The translations under genes and the position numbers were made by a program. The notes beneath the pieces are model-generated. The model saw only the letters and a list, made by a program, of their open reading frames with translations, searched no databases and was not told the DNA's origin. Below are positions 37,435 through 47,500 of a stretch of 64,000 nt of DNA, one piece after another; positions within the stretch are counted from its first letter, which is position 1; each line of letters begins with the position of its first letter. The DNA is from Caenorhabditis elegans (lineage: Eukaryota; Nematoda; Chromadorea; Rhabditida; Rhabditidae): the NCBI RefSeq assembly GCF_000002985.6, contig NC_003279.8, forward strand, positions 10,974,001-11,038,000, in the 5' to 3' direction.

Positions 37435-38837
37435 TTATAAAACACGCATAATGAAGTCAATCCTCGGGAGCCAAAGAAAAAAACAAGTGCTCAGCACAGC
37501 AATTTTTCCGTCGTTTCGTTTGATTCTCAGCTCATTTTGATAATGACCATTTCTATCAGTATTTTCTCTGCAAAAACGAACATGGTTATAGAATTGACTC
37601 CTACAGTACCCCTACGGTACTACTACAGTAGCCGGACCATATCCCTCTACTACTCCCCAAACCAATATCCCTTCAGAAATCAAAAATTCACTTTTTTCCC
37701 AGACTACAATAATCCTACAGTACTCCTACAGTACCCCTACAGTACTACTACAGTACCCCGACAATATCCCTACACAAACCTCAAACCAATATCCCTTCAG
37801 AAATCGAAAAGTCAGTTTTTCCCAGACTACAATAATCCTACAGTACTCCTAAAGTATCCCTACAGTACTACTACAGTACCCCGACCATATCCCCCTACTA
37901 CCCCCAAACACAACTTGAAAACTTGGAAAACTTACCTCATTTTCTCTCCACTTTTATCGATCGAATATTCCGGTAGATCAAGAATTTGCTCGAGTGTGTT
38001 TCTGCTGGCGATATTGACTTCAAATTTGGTTAGCTTGAGGTTAGACTCCGACAATAGCCAACTTCGGAGGAATCGATTCAAGTCAGCTGGCGTCAAAGTG
38101 GATTTGTAGAGAACAATTGTCCGGCCGTCACACTTTAATAGATGGCTAATTTTAAACCAAATTGAGTTATCTATGACTAACATGGGCTGATCAAAATCAA
38201 TATCACATTGAAAATCATTAGCTACAACCAGGTTAAAACTCAAACTATATGCCATTTTTAGAATTTCGACCCAGATGTTTGAAAAATCACAAGCCATAAC
38301 ATTTTTTCCTTCGATAGAGAGCTCGTGAACAGAGTTTTGTTGGGTTAAAAACCAGTCGATTATTAATTGATTCTGATCTTTGAATGCAGTTATATCGACT
38401 CCTAATGAAAATATTGAGGTGCCAAATAACTGGGTGATATATTCAACCAAATTAATGCAATCACCTAATCAATTCTGCGTAATTATATTCAATGTTTCTT
38501 CGCAAAATGGACTATTCTGCATATTCTCCCTATTTGATTTAAAGACTATATTCCAAAGTTCGAACTTTGAGTTTTGAAAGTTTTGAATCAAAATATGTGG
38601 CTTTTCACTTAAATTCACGCAAATTTTAAGTTCACCCCACAGCTTACGGAACGATTTTACAACTTTTTTAGTTCTCGAGCTAACATAGGAGATATTGATT
38701 CTGGAATTTTTAAGATTTAGGGTTGTAGAAAAATATATAAATTACATATCCAATGGTGACATACACAATATAACTTCTTTTGTAACAATTATTGGCAGTT
38801 GGAATAAAGGAAATGGTTTGGAAGGTTTGGGGAGCAT
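37435..38837 (-). pseudogene. F-box / FBA_2 gene with an in-frame TGA
   Basis: Exons 38837-38746, 38700-37936 and 37567-37435 (TAA) all join in phase. Exon 1 holds the F-box start (FPLFQLPIIVTKEV) and exon 2 the FBA_2 domain (WFKISHLLKCDG, TPADLNRFLRSWLLS). Exon 3 carries the family ending (KRNDGKIAVL, FIMRVL). F-box proteins link SKP1/cullin ubiquitin ligases to substrates, and FBA_2 is presumed to bind substrate. A TGA at 38471-38469 interrupts exon 2 after ITQN, in the spot where the plus-strand paralogue reads VLDDC. Both sides of the stop are clean, so decay is recent, or the gene starts at 38450 without its F-box. AATAAA (minus) lies at 37352-37357. It is the inverted paralogue of the gene at 39011. 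Confidence 0.85.
37650..37905. repeat. CTACAGTAC repeat, two 124-bp copies
   Basis: In the second intron of the F-box pseudogene, two near-identical units contain CCAATATCCCTTCAGAAATC, CCCAGACTACAATAATC and runs of CCTACAGTACTC. The intron of the paralogue has no such array. Confidence 0.8.
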
Positions 38838-39010
38838 TGTCTGTGCAGGAGAGGACGAATGAATGAATAGAAACTGTAGGAGACAGCGTTGCAACAAGGG
38901 AATCGATTATTCAAGAAGACTTGTTTAGTGGGAAGGTGAAGGTCAAAGATTTTCTTATTCGAATATTGCCTCCTACTCATTCATATTTCATTATTTCTCC
39001 TCTACAAAGA
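38838..39010. promoter_or_regulatory. Shared divergent promoter of the F-box pair
   Basis: Only 173 bp separate the two ATGs. The proximal parts are homologous in inverted orientation: both have CTCCTAC, TTCATTCAT and CCTCT before AATG. The inversion point is therefore near 38920, and each copy kept its own upstream sequence. Confidence 0.6.
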
Positions 39011-39952
39011 ATGCTCTCCAAACCTGAAACTCCTTACAAACCATTTCCCTTATTCCAACTGCCAATCATTGTTACAACAGAAGTTCTACTGTGCTTGTCA
39101 CCTTTGGAAGTGTAAGTTAATTCGTTTAATTCCCCTCAATAGCCGATGATTCCAGAATCAATATTTCTCGTGTTACCTCAAGAACAAAGAATGTCGTAAA
39201 AACCCTATTACCGCAAAAACTGCGTGATGAATTCAAAACCTGTGTCAAATTCCTTCATGGACCGCGTATTTTAGTGAAATACTCAAACGCTGAGTCACAG
39301 ACTGTCGTATTTCGGACAAATCAGCAAAGTGTAACTGCACCCTCTCCGAATGTATTGGATGATTGCATTAATTTGGTTGAATATATTACTGATTTATTTA
39401 ACACTCCAATCTATTTTATTGGAATTGATGTAACTTTATTTAAAAATCAACATCAATCAATAATCGACTGGTTGTTTTCTAAACAAGACACTGTCCAAAA
39501 TTTCCTTATCAGAGGAAAGAATGTGTCAACTGAAACATTTTCAGCAGTCTGGAACAGAATTCGGAAAGTCGAACGGTGTTTGGGTCTTGATATGGTTGTA
39601 GAAGACAACTTTCAATGTGATATTCTGTTTGATCTGCCCGAATTGTATATAAACTACTCAAATTGGTTTAACATTGACAAACTACTAAAATGCGACTGCG
39701 TGAAGTTATTTCTCTTTTTGTCCAGTTTGAGGCCTGCTGACTTGAATAGATTTTTCCGAAGTTGGCTATTGTCCGAGACGAATGCAAGATTAACATTATT
39801 GACCGTCGAAATTGACAGCAGAGATTTACTGGAGCAGATACTTGATCTACCTGAAGAATCAATTGATGAAAGTGAAGATAATATAAGGTATATTGAAATG
39901 GCAAAAGTATTCACATACCGTATTGTATTGCATTCGTATTAGTATAATATGA

Positions 39953-40043
<91 letters not shown>

Positions 40044-40692
40044 TAAAGTATTAGTACAGTATTGAAGTTCACCTTTGACAGCTTATAGACTACTTATCGT
40101 TCGTTCTATTAAAATATTGTCAACCAACGAAACATTTGTTGTTTTGTTTTCAATAATTCTTGATTTTATATACTTACTATTAGTTAGTGCGAGAGGCCAA
40201 TTCATTAATTTGATCTCTCTAGTCTCGTCACCGCGGTCTCCTCGATTGTGCCACAAGGCAGTGCCATGTGGCATAGTTAGAGGGTGCGGCGGGGAAGAGA
40301 CGGACAACACATTGTGTGAGAGTTGAAGATAAGACAATCATTCTTCTTGGGAGGACACTGGGAGTAACACCAGCCAGTGTCCTTTTCTCAATAAACGTTA
40401 TATTAATATAAACAACGTTTTCTACACAATTAACTCGAGACTGGGGCACCAGTCGTCGATCTGTTAATATTAGGGATGAACCGATAACCTTTTGAAGTGC
40501 AGTAGTTAGGCAAAATATTGCTAGTATTGTTTAATTTGAAAACCATGCTCATTTTACAGAGAACATGCTAAAAAGGATGAGATTTGTCGAAGAGAGCTGA
40601 AAATTAAGCGGAACGACGGAAAGAAAGCTGTACTAACCACTCGATTCATTCCTCGGCTCCAAAGGCTTGACTTAATAATGCGTGTTATCTGA
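39011..40692 (+). CDS. F-box protein with FBA_2 domain (fbxb-like)
   Basis: Exons 39011-39111, 39156-39887 and 40560-40692 (TGA); phases fit and give 321 residues. The F-box begins FPLFQLPIIVTTEVLLCLSP and continues into exon 2 (INISRVTSRTKNVVKTLL). The FBA_2 domain follows (WFNIDKLLKC, RPADLNRFFRSWLLS), and the last exon ends LKIKRNDGKKAVLTTRF...LIMRVI. The expected role is a substrate adaptor in an SCF ubiquitin ligase; this worm family is large and fast-evolving. The start could lie upstream at 38921 in the same frame, but homology with the inverted paralogue supports 39011. AATAAA lies at 40727-40732. The last intron is enlarged by a TA microsatellite and an LTR-like insert. Confidence 0.9.
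39954..40042. repeat. (TA)n microsatellite, 89 bp
   Basis: Pure TA dinucleotides in the last intron of the plus-strand F-box gene. Confidence 0.97.
40185..40470 (+). mobile_element. Hairpin-rich, possible solo-LTR insert in the F-box intron
   Basis: Higher in GC than its surroundings and absent from the paralogue's intron. Stem-loops: TGCCACA/TGTGGCA (about 40249-40273), GGACACTGG/CCAGTGTCC (about 40353-40382) and GACTGG/CCAGTC (about 40439-40454). An AATAAA occurs near 40390. This resembles an LTR R/U5 region, but I could not fix TG...CA ends or a target duplication. Confidence 0.35.
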
Positions 40693-40863
40693 AATAATCG
40701 TTTAATTGATGTTTAAAAAAAATTATAATAAAGTTATTGCATACATACTATGAGGAAAGTTATCAAGAAAAATTGTTCACTTTATGCTGGAACAATTTTT
40801 TATTGGAAATAAATTGCAAATTGAAAAATTATCTACATATGTATTTCAAATTCAGCTCAAATT

Positions 40864-41290
40864 CGACCTAAGCCTAAGCCTAAGCCTAACCCTCTTAAAA
40901 AGTTACAAGAAGGTTTTTCCTTGCGCTTGGAGCGCAAAAGAAAAGAAAAAGAGCTATTTAGACTTAGGGTGCCCAACTGGAATAAAACATTGGAAATCCC
41001 AATCCAACCAGCCTAAAAGCCCGAAAAACATACTAGGATGCCCAACTGGAATAAAATATTGGAAATCCTTAAGACACACCGGCGGTATGGCGCGGCTTAA
41101 GCCTAAATAGCCACTTTTATCAAAATACATTTGAGCTCTGCTCGCGTTTTACTCTAACTTCTCAGCTAACGCTCGCCACTTACGCTAATCCTAAGCCTAT
41201 ACCTAACCCTAAGCCTACGTCTAAGCTTAAGCCTAAGCCTACACCTAAGCCTGAGTTCAAGCCTAAGCCTAATAGTAAGCCAATGCCCTA
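40864..41290 (-). repeat. Interstitial telomere-like array (GCCTAA)n with shared module
   Basis: Two GCCTAA clusters (40867-40895 and 41180-41290) flank a non-telomeric insert. The insert has a TTGCGCT/AGCGCAA hairpin, AAAGAAAAGAAAAAGAGCT, two GCCCAACTGGAATAAAA units and GCTAACGCTCGCCACTTACG. The hairpin part is repeated at 56930-56995 and the last part at 36931 and 56893, both inverted relative to this copy. Confidence 0.85.
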
Positions 41291-41485
41291 GTCTAAAGTT
41301 CACCGTTTTCTACCACACGTTTAGATCTCGATCTTCAAGGAAAGTAAACTTTTGAACACCGGAAACTTTTGCAAAGAACCGGAAAAATAAAAATACAAGT
41401 TTTATGTCTAATATTGCAATACCAGCCGGAAGAAAAATCTATAAAAATCGGCGAAAGTCACCAAGTTTTTGAAATTTCCTTAGAA

Positions 41486-43497
41486 ATGGAGCTTCAAATT
41501 TTTCTGATTTTCACCCTCATTGGGCTTGTTATAGCCTATACTGATTACTACGGTGGCGGTAAGGGTAGGCCGCCTCCGGCTCGGCCACCACCTCCACCAC
41601 CGCCACGTGGTGTCAAGTGTCCGGCGGGTTGGACGTTATGGAAGAGGTCACAGGGAAATTGGTGTATTAGGGTAAGTTGTGTTAAATAGACAATAAAATT
41701 TGCTATATTTTGTTTGTTAAAATTTTTTTGTTAGCTCTATACTCTGCCGAGATAGGGCTTAAACTACAAACTACAACATTTCTCAGCCTCAACCAAATTT
41801 AAAAATTATGTAGCTCAGTGGAAATTATTGGTATCAAGTTTTTCTTAACTATCAAAATATTTGTCTTGAAATTTCCTATATTTTGTAAGTTGAAAACTTT
41901 TTGATAGCTCTTTTCCTAGCTGAGATATGCGTGCTCAAAGTCTAAATTGGGTGAGGCTCAGGCTACAAACTATAAACTACAAACTACAAGCTATAAACTG
42001 TAAACTGTAAACTACAAACTACAAACTACAAACTAGAAGTTTCAAAAAATTTTGAATTTCATGCTTTCGAGCCTCGAAACTGGTGGAAACTTTAATTTTT
42101 GTACGCCTTTTTGAGAATTGTTACTGTTTTTTTTTTTGAAATTTTTGTAATACTACAAACTACAAACTACAAACTACAAACTACAAACTACAAATTCCAC
42201 AAAATTTTGAATTTCATGCTTTCGAGTCTCGAAACTGGAAAAAAAAAACTTCAATATCGAAGAATTTTTACATTTTTTTAAAAAATTTTTCATAATACTG
42301 CAAACTACAAACTATAAGCTACAAACTACAAAGTACAAACTATAAACTACAAAATACATGCTTTCAGGTATTCCACGGACAGTACACAAACCCCCAAGCC
42401 GAGGCACAATGCCATGCCAAGGGCGCCACCCTCACCGGGCTGCAAACTGCCGCCGAAAGAAATTCACTGGCCAGTAAGTTTGTAGTTTGTAGTCTGAGCC
42501 TCAACCAATTTTTTGAGAACTTGGATACAATCTGATCCATCAACACAAATATGGGGATGCGGCAATTTGGCTCGGTGCCAGAAGAAAAGGCTCGTGCCCG
42601 AGAGCCGGAATCTGCAGCCCGCGGGATACGTTCTTCTGGACTGATAAGCACACTAGGGGTACTGCTGGATTTGTATTCTCACCTGGACAGCCTGATGGAA
42701 TCACCGATGGATATAATGGACCATGGGGGTTTGTAGTTTACTAGTTTTGTGCAAAAAATTTCAAAGCAAAAGCTCCATTGGGCGTGAAGTTTTGGGCTTG
42801 GAAGTTGTCAGTGAGCCGCGACGCGACCGCAACGCGCTAGGCAAAAATTTGCATTGTCAGCATTAGGCAAGAATTTGGCTATCTTCTCCTGAATTTTCAG
42901 CGCAATAGAGCTAATATGAACAAAGTTACGATGATTTGAAAACTAGATGTCAACCGCGACGCGACCGCAACGCACCATACAAATTTTGAGATTGTGTAAC
43001 TTTACTCAAAGTGATCCAATTCCTTTGAAAATTGATACATGGGCTTAGGACACTGTTAGCTGTCAGATTCTGAACAATTATTTGAGGAAAATCAGTCAAT
43101 TTGCAAAACATTGAAATTTCTAACTTCGTATTATATAGTGTATGGGCTCACGAGTGTTTTCGTGAAATTTCAACGTTCTAGTTTAACTTTGAGCAGAGTT
43201 AAACAAGTTTGAAACTATCATGTGAACCGCGACGCGACCGCAACGCACCTCTGGAATTTCAAACCTGTATAACTCTGCCCCCAGTAAACATAATGTTCTG
43301 AAATTTTTGGAGCGTACTTTTCAACAAATTATCATTTCAGAGTTCAATCCTGTGTGCATCAATTCGTGTTCCCAAGTGGCTCAACTCATCCGAGATGGCC
43401 AGGAATTCCACACGGAGCACTAGATGATCAGTATTGTCAGGAAGGAAAGAAGAATCCATTTACAAAGTTTTATGCTTGTGGACGGAAAGCTACGTAG
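41486..43497 (+). CDS. Secreted C-type lectin-like protein
   Basis: Exons 41486-41671, 42368-42473, 42518-42728 and 43341-43497 (TAG) give 219 residues in consistent phase. A signal peptide (MELQIFLIFTLIGLVIA) is followed by a Gly/Lys stretch and a polyproline linker, then one lectin-fold domain. Domain features are CPAGWTLWKRSQGNWCIR, QAEAQCHAKGATLTGLQTAAERNSLA, GDAAIWLGARRKGSC, the GQPDG turn and paired cysteines in SCVHQFVF, QYCQ and YACGRK. The classical WND calcium motif is not evident, so sugar binding is unproven; worm CLECs often act in immunity or cuticle. The ATG follows an acceptor (TTTCCTTAG/AA), so trans-splicing is likely. AATAAA lies at 43516-43521. Which clec number it has I cannot say. 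Confidence 0.9.
41700..42367. repeat. Foldback plus CTACAAA runs in lectin intron 1
   Basis: A GTTGTCAACT-type foldback occupies about 41800-41940. (CTACAAA)n runs occur at 41960-42035, 42152-42195 and 42297-42358. Two of them are followed by a 50-bp unit with TTTTGAATTTCATGCTTTCG. Confidence 0.8.
42474..42517 (+). repeat. 44-bp lectin intron made of the extended CTACAAA unit
   Basis: The intron reads GTAAGTTTGTAGTTTGTAG, then TCTGAGCCTCAACCAATT and ends TTTTGAG. It is a near-complete reverse copy of the dispersed unit. Phases 1/1 and the joined reading NSLA-K-LGYNL confirm it. Confidence 0.88.
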
Positions 43498-43649
43498 ATC
43501 ATTTTGAGATAATGAAATAAAATATTTATGTGTTGAATTTTGAAATTTTGACTTTTTTTTTGAAATTAAAAAAAAAAAATTAATTTTCAAAGTTTGAAGC
43601 AACCTCCCATTTTTCAAATCTACTACGCATTTCTAACCTGTTCTGAAAA

Positions 43650-44400
43650 TTTCATGGTTTCACGACAATTTTGAACAAAGTTATTGGTGGTCAAAGTTTT
43701 TGAGGTGCAACGCGGTCGCGTCGCGGCTCGCTCAAAAATTTTGAGGGCACGTAACTCGGCTCAAAATGAACCAATTTGCCTGAAATTTTTGGAGTGAACT
43801 AGAAATTCATAGGACTATTGAACAATTTTTAGAAATTAATTTGCAATATTGGGGTACGTGTACATCGCCGGCATAAAATTTCAGCTGGATTAAACAATTT
43901 TTAATTTTTTAAAACTGTGATCTCAAAGTGATAACCGACCAGCTCCAAAATTGTGAGACCTCTGCTGCAACTTTGAACAAAGTTATGGTCGTTCAAAATT
44001 TTTGTGGTGCAACGCGGTCGCGTCGCGGCTCGCTCAAAAACTTTGAGGGCATATAACTCGGCCCAAAATGATCTGATTTGTCTGAAACTTTTGGAGTGAA
44101 CTAGAAATTTATTGGGCTATTCAAAAAAATTTTAGAAATCAATTTGATTTGAAATATTGGGGTACGTGTACATCGCCGGGGTAAAGTTTCAGCTGGATTA
44201 AAACATTTTTAATTTTTTTAAACTGTGATCTCAAAGTGATAGCCAACAATCTCTGAAATTTTGATACATCTACTGCAATTTTGAACAAAGTTATGGTGGT
44301 TCAAAATTTTTGTGGTGCAACGCGGCCGCGTAGCGGTTCTGTTCAAAATTTCGTGAGCACATAACTCGGTCCAATGTGGACCAATCAATCTGAAATTTTT
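43650..44400. repeat. About 310-bp tandem triplication containing the CGCGACGCG core
   Basis: Three direct copies start near 43650, 43960 and 44270. They share GGTGCAACGCGGTCGCGTCG, GGAGTGAACTAGAAATT, GGGGTACGTGTACATCGCCG and CTGTGATCTCAAAGTGATA. The third copy is partial. It lies between the lectin and moulting genes, which are convergent. Confidence 0.8.
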
Positions 44401-44570
44401 GGAGTGATCTGAAAAGTTGTTCTTCTATCAGAAAATGTTTTTAGGTGCAACGCGGTTGCGTCGCGGCTCACCTAAACCACTGAGAGCTTTGTAAAAATCA
44501 ATAAATTTATTGCACTGGGTGTCAGAATAAAACGAGATTAACTAACATAAGAAATTGAAAAATCTGAAAA

Positions 44571-47500
44571 CTAGGAAAGTATACTTGGCGACGCGAACAC
44601 CGAAATCATAGTCGGCGGGGACAATATTGAAGGTGACAACGCATAGGGTGACATAATAACCGCTGTGACAAAACTGGGGGACAATATACTCGGGGACAAC
44701 GCAAACGGACTAAGTATCAGTGGAGACAGGGCGCTGGGCGTCAGAATAAACGGGGAGAGGGCAAATGGGGAAAGGATTATTGGGGTCATGACCTGTGGTG
44801 AAAGTATAAATGGGGTCAGTACAAATGGAGAAAGTACTATTGGATTTGCAACTCCGGGGACTAGTACCAAGGGGTCCAATGCTAGAGGTGACAGCACGAT
44901 TGGGGAGAAAATTGCAGGCGAGACGATGATTGGAGACATCAGACGGGGAGATAAGATAACTGGGACGAATAGCTGAAATATTTGAACATTTTGAATTGCG
45001 ATGTGTTAAGCAAAAATTTCAGAGTTCTAGGTCCACCTAGAGCCAAGTTACGGAACTTTGAAATTTGAAGGATAAACGCGACGCGACCGCAACGCACTGT
45101 GAAGCAAGTTTTCCATCAAGTGGAGTTTGCATAATTTTCCTAACAATTTTAAGAGCTCTAAGACCAATAAGCACCAAGTTAAATAACTTTGAATTTTGAG
45201 GCAGAACCGCGACGCGAACGCGACGCTTAGCAAAAATTTGCGAAACAAGCTTTTAAATCGAGTTTTCCATTGAGTGGAGTTTGCATAATTTTCCTTAAAA
45301 AATTTCAGCGTTTTAGGACCATGCAGAGCCAAGTTATAGCACTTTGAAATTTAGAGACTAACCGCGACGCGACCGCAACGCGCCGCAAAAATTTTGATGC
45401 CTTCTAAATTTGCTCAAAGTTGCACTAGAACGCTGAAACTTTCAAAGTTAGTTTTTAAATTTTTGGTTTTATTAGTAGGTGCTACTATTTGAAAGTTGAA
45501 AACATAACCGCGACGCTACCGCGACGCGCAGAAAAAAATTGGCTCCAAAAGTTGTAAGCTGACTCTTTGATGAATTGGAAATATTAACAATACTCAAAAA
45601 AAAATTTCAGTGATCTATGACCTTTTCGAGCTACATATGTTATGACACTTTAAAATTGAAAGTTCAGCCGCGACGCGACCGTAACGCACTGCTAAACTTT
45701 TGGGGCTTCCTAAGTTTTTTCAAGATTGAGCTAGAGCTTTGAAAATTGCAGGGTAAGTGCTTACCCATGGCGACAAAATAACAGATCCATAGATAGCAGG
45801 TGATAAGATCAGTGAGGTGAACAACACCGGTGATAGGATTAATGCTTGTGATGCAGTAGCTGGAGAAGCAACGATACTTGTGAAAAGTAGAGGTGATCCG
45901 ACAATATCCTTCATCCGTTTTTCGTATTTTCCAACTTTAGTATTTCCTTTTCCAATTTCTTTGATCACCTGGAAATTAATATTTTCAAATAGTTATAGTT
46001 AGATTTAATTTTCAAATACAATACCTTAACACTATTAAACACCACAAAAAGATTTCAAGGCTCCAGGACAACTTTGAGCCAAGCTACTACACAAAGCTTT
46101 AAAGTTCTGAGTGAAGCCGCGACGCGACCGCAACGCACGTGCCGAATTTGCAAGCTTCATAACTATGCTCAAACTAGCCCCAAGGCCTGGAAATTTGGGG
46201 TAAAAAGTTAATTCACTTTTTGTGATACTTTATAATTTTGAAGTTGGTTAGCTGAGCCTGAAGTTATGAGACCTCAAATTTTTGACCATGCGTCGCGGTT
46301 GCGTCGCGGTTGGTAATCTTGTAGTATAACTGTTTTGAAGATTTAGTTGCTCGGCATTTACCTGCAGCTTCTTGCCCAACTTTAGCTCTCAGCAGCTTTT
46401 TACCCAAGTTTAGCCAACTTTTCATCAAAGTTTAGCCCAAGTCTGACCGAAGTTTAAGTTTTCTAATGCAATCTATCTCACTAAACTTTGGCCAAACTTT
46501 GGTCTAAGTTTCGCCAAAGTCTCGCCCAACTTTGAACACGCGGCGCGCCGCCGCAGCGCCCTCGGCGGACAAAAAATAGGAATTTTGTGATTGGAACTGT
46601 TTAAATATCATTATTATTTTGCTAATTTAATGTAAATCCGTGAAGAATGTTTTCTGTTGTGATTAAATTTGAATTTAAATTTTTAAAATCAATTTTTGAT
46701 AGCTAAAAGTTGTTATTCTCCGATCATTTAATCAAAATTTTGAACTACTCGAAAAGCTTTTCTGAAATACTGACCCCTCGAGAATTTACTTGGCACTTGA
46801 TACTTGATAGAATGTTCAGAATGTTGGGTTCTGAAGAAAAATGGTATCAATAGAAAACTGAAATTCATTCATTATGATTTAGCATTATCGAATACAGTAC
46901 TGACTGAAAATTAACCTAAACCTATGAGAATGGCTACGCGTAAGTAGAAACAACAGTTTGCAATATTAATATTGAAATAAATAAAATATTCTCGCGCGAC
47001 CATCATGGCTCAACAGGTAAGAGATCAGCACAACGGGAAGAACGATCGGAGTTCAACATACAGGTGAATCTTGGGCTAAACTTGGGCAAAACTTGGGCTG
47101 AGTGAGAGTGGGCTACACAGCGGTTGACTTTTTTCCTTTTTTGACGCATCGCCCAAGTTTGACCCAAGTTTGGCTAGCTTCTAATCCATGTTAATTTTTT
47201 GGGCGAAACTTGGATTAAAAGCTGTGAAACATGGGCAAGAATCTGGCGGCGAATGCCGAGTGGTCTTAATCTGTACCAAAAAAAATTTCAGAGCTCTGGC
47301 ATCATTTTAAGCAAAGATGCATTCATTCAAAGATTTTCATTGAACCGCGACGCGACCGCGACGCGACCGCGACGCACGAGCGAAATTTTCAAGTTTCATA
47401 ACTTAGCTCAAACTGATCCTACAACCTTAGAATTTTTGGACACAAGTTGGTATACTTTTCGCTATAAATTTTAAAAGTTTCATAACTATGTGCGGAGTTA

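Noticed and set aside
39654..39914. Minus-strand ORFs opposite the F-box gene
   Set aside because: Antisense shadows of the FBA_2 exon.
40784..41110. 108-residue plus-strand ORF with two CPTGIKxWKS units, and a related minus-strand ORF at 56921-57115 sharing LLKSYKKVFPCAWS
   Set aside because: The shared peptide comes from the telomere-associated module copied at both sites. There are no recognisable domains or splice partners.
44665..44976. Plus-strand ORF with GDN/GES repeats
   Set aside because: Antisense shadow of the SPxxLSP exon of the moulting gene.
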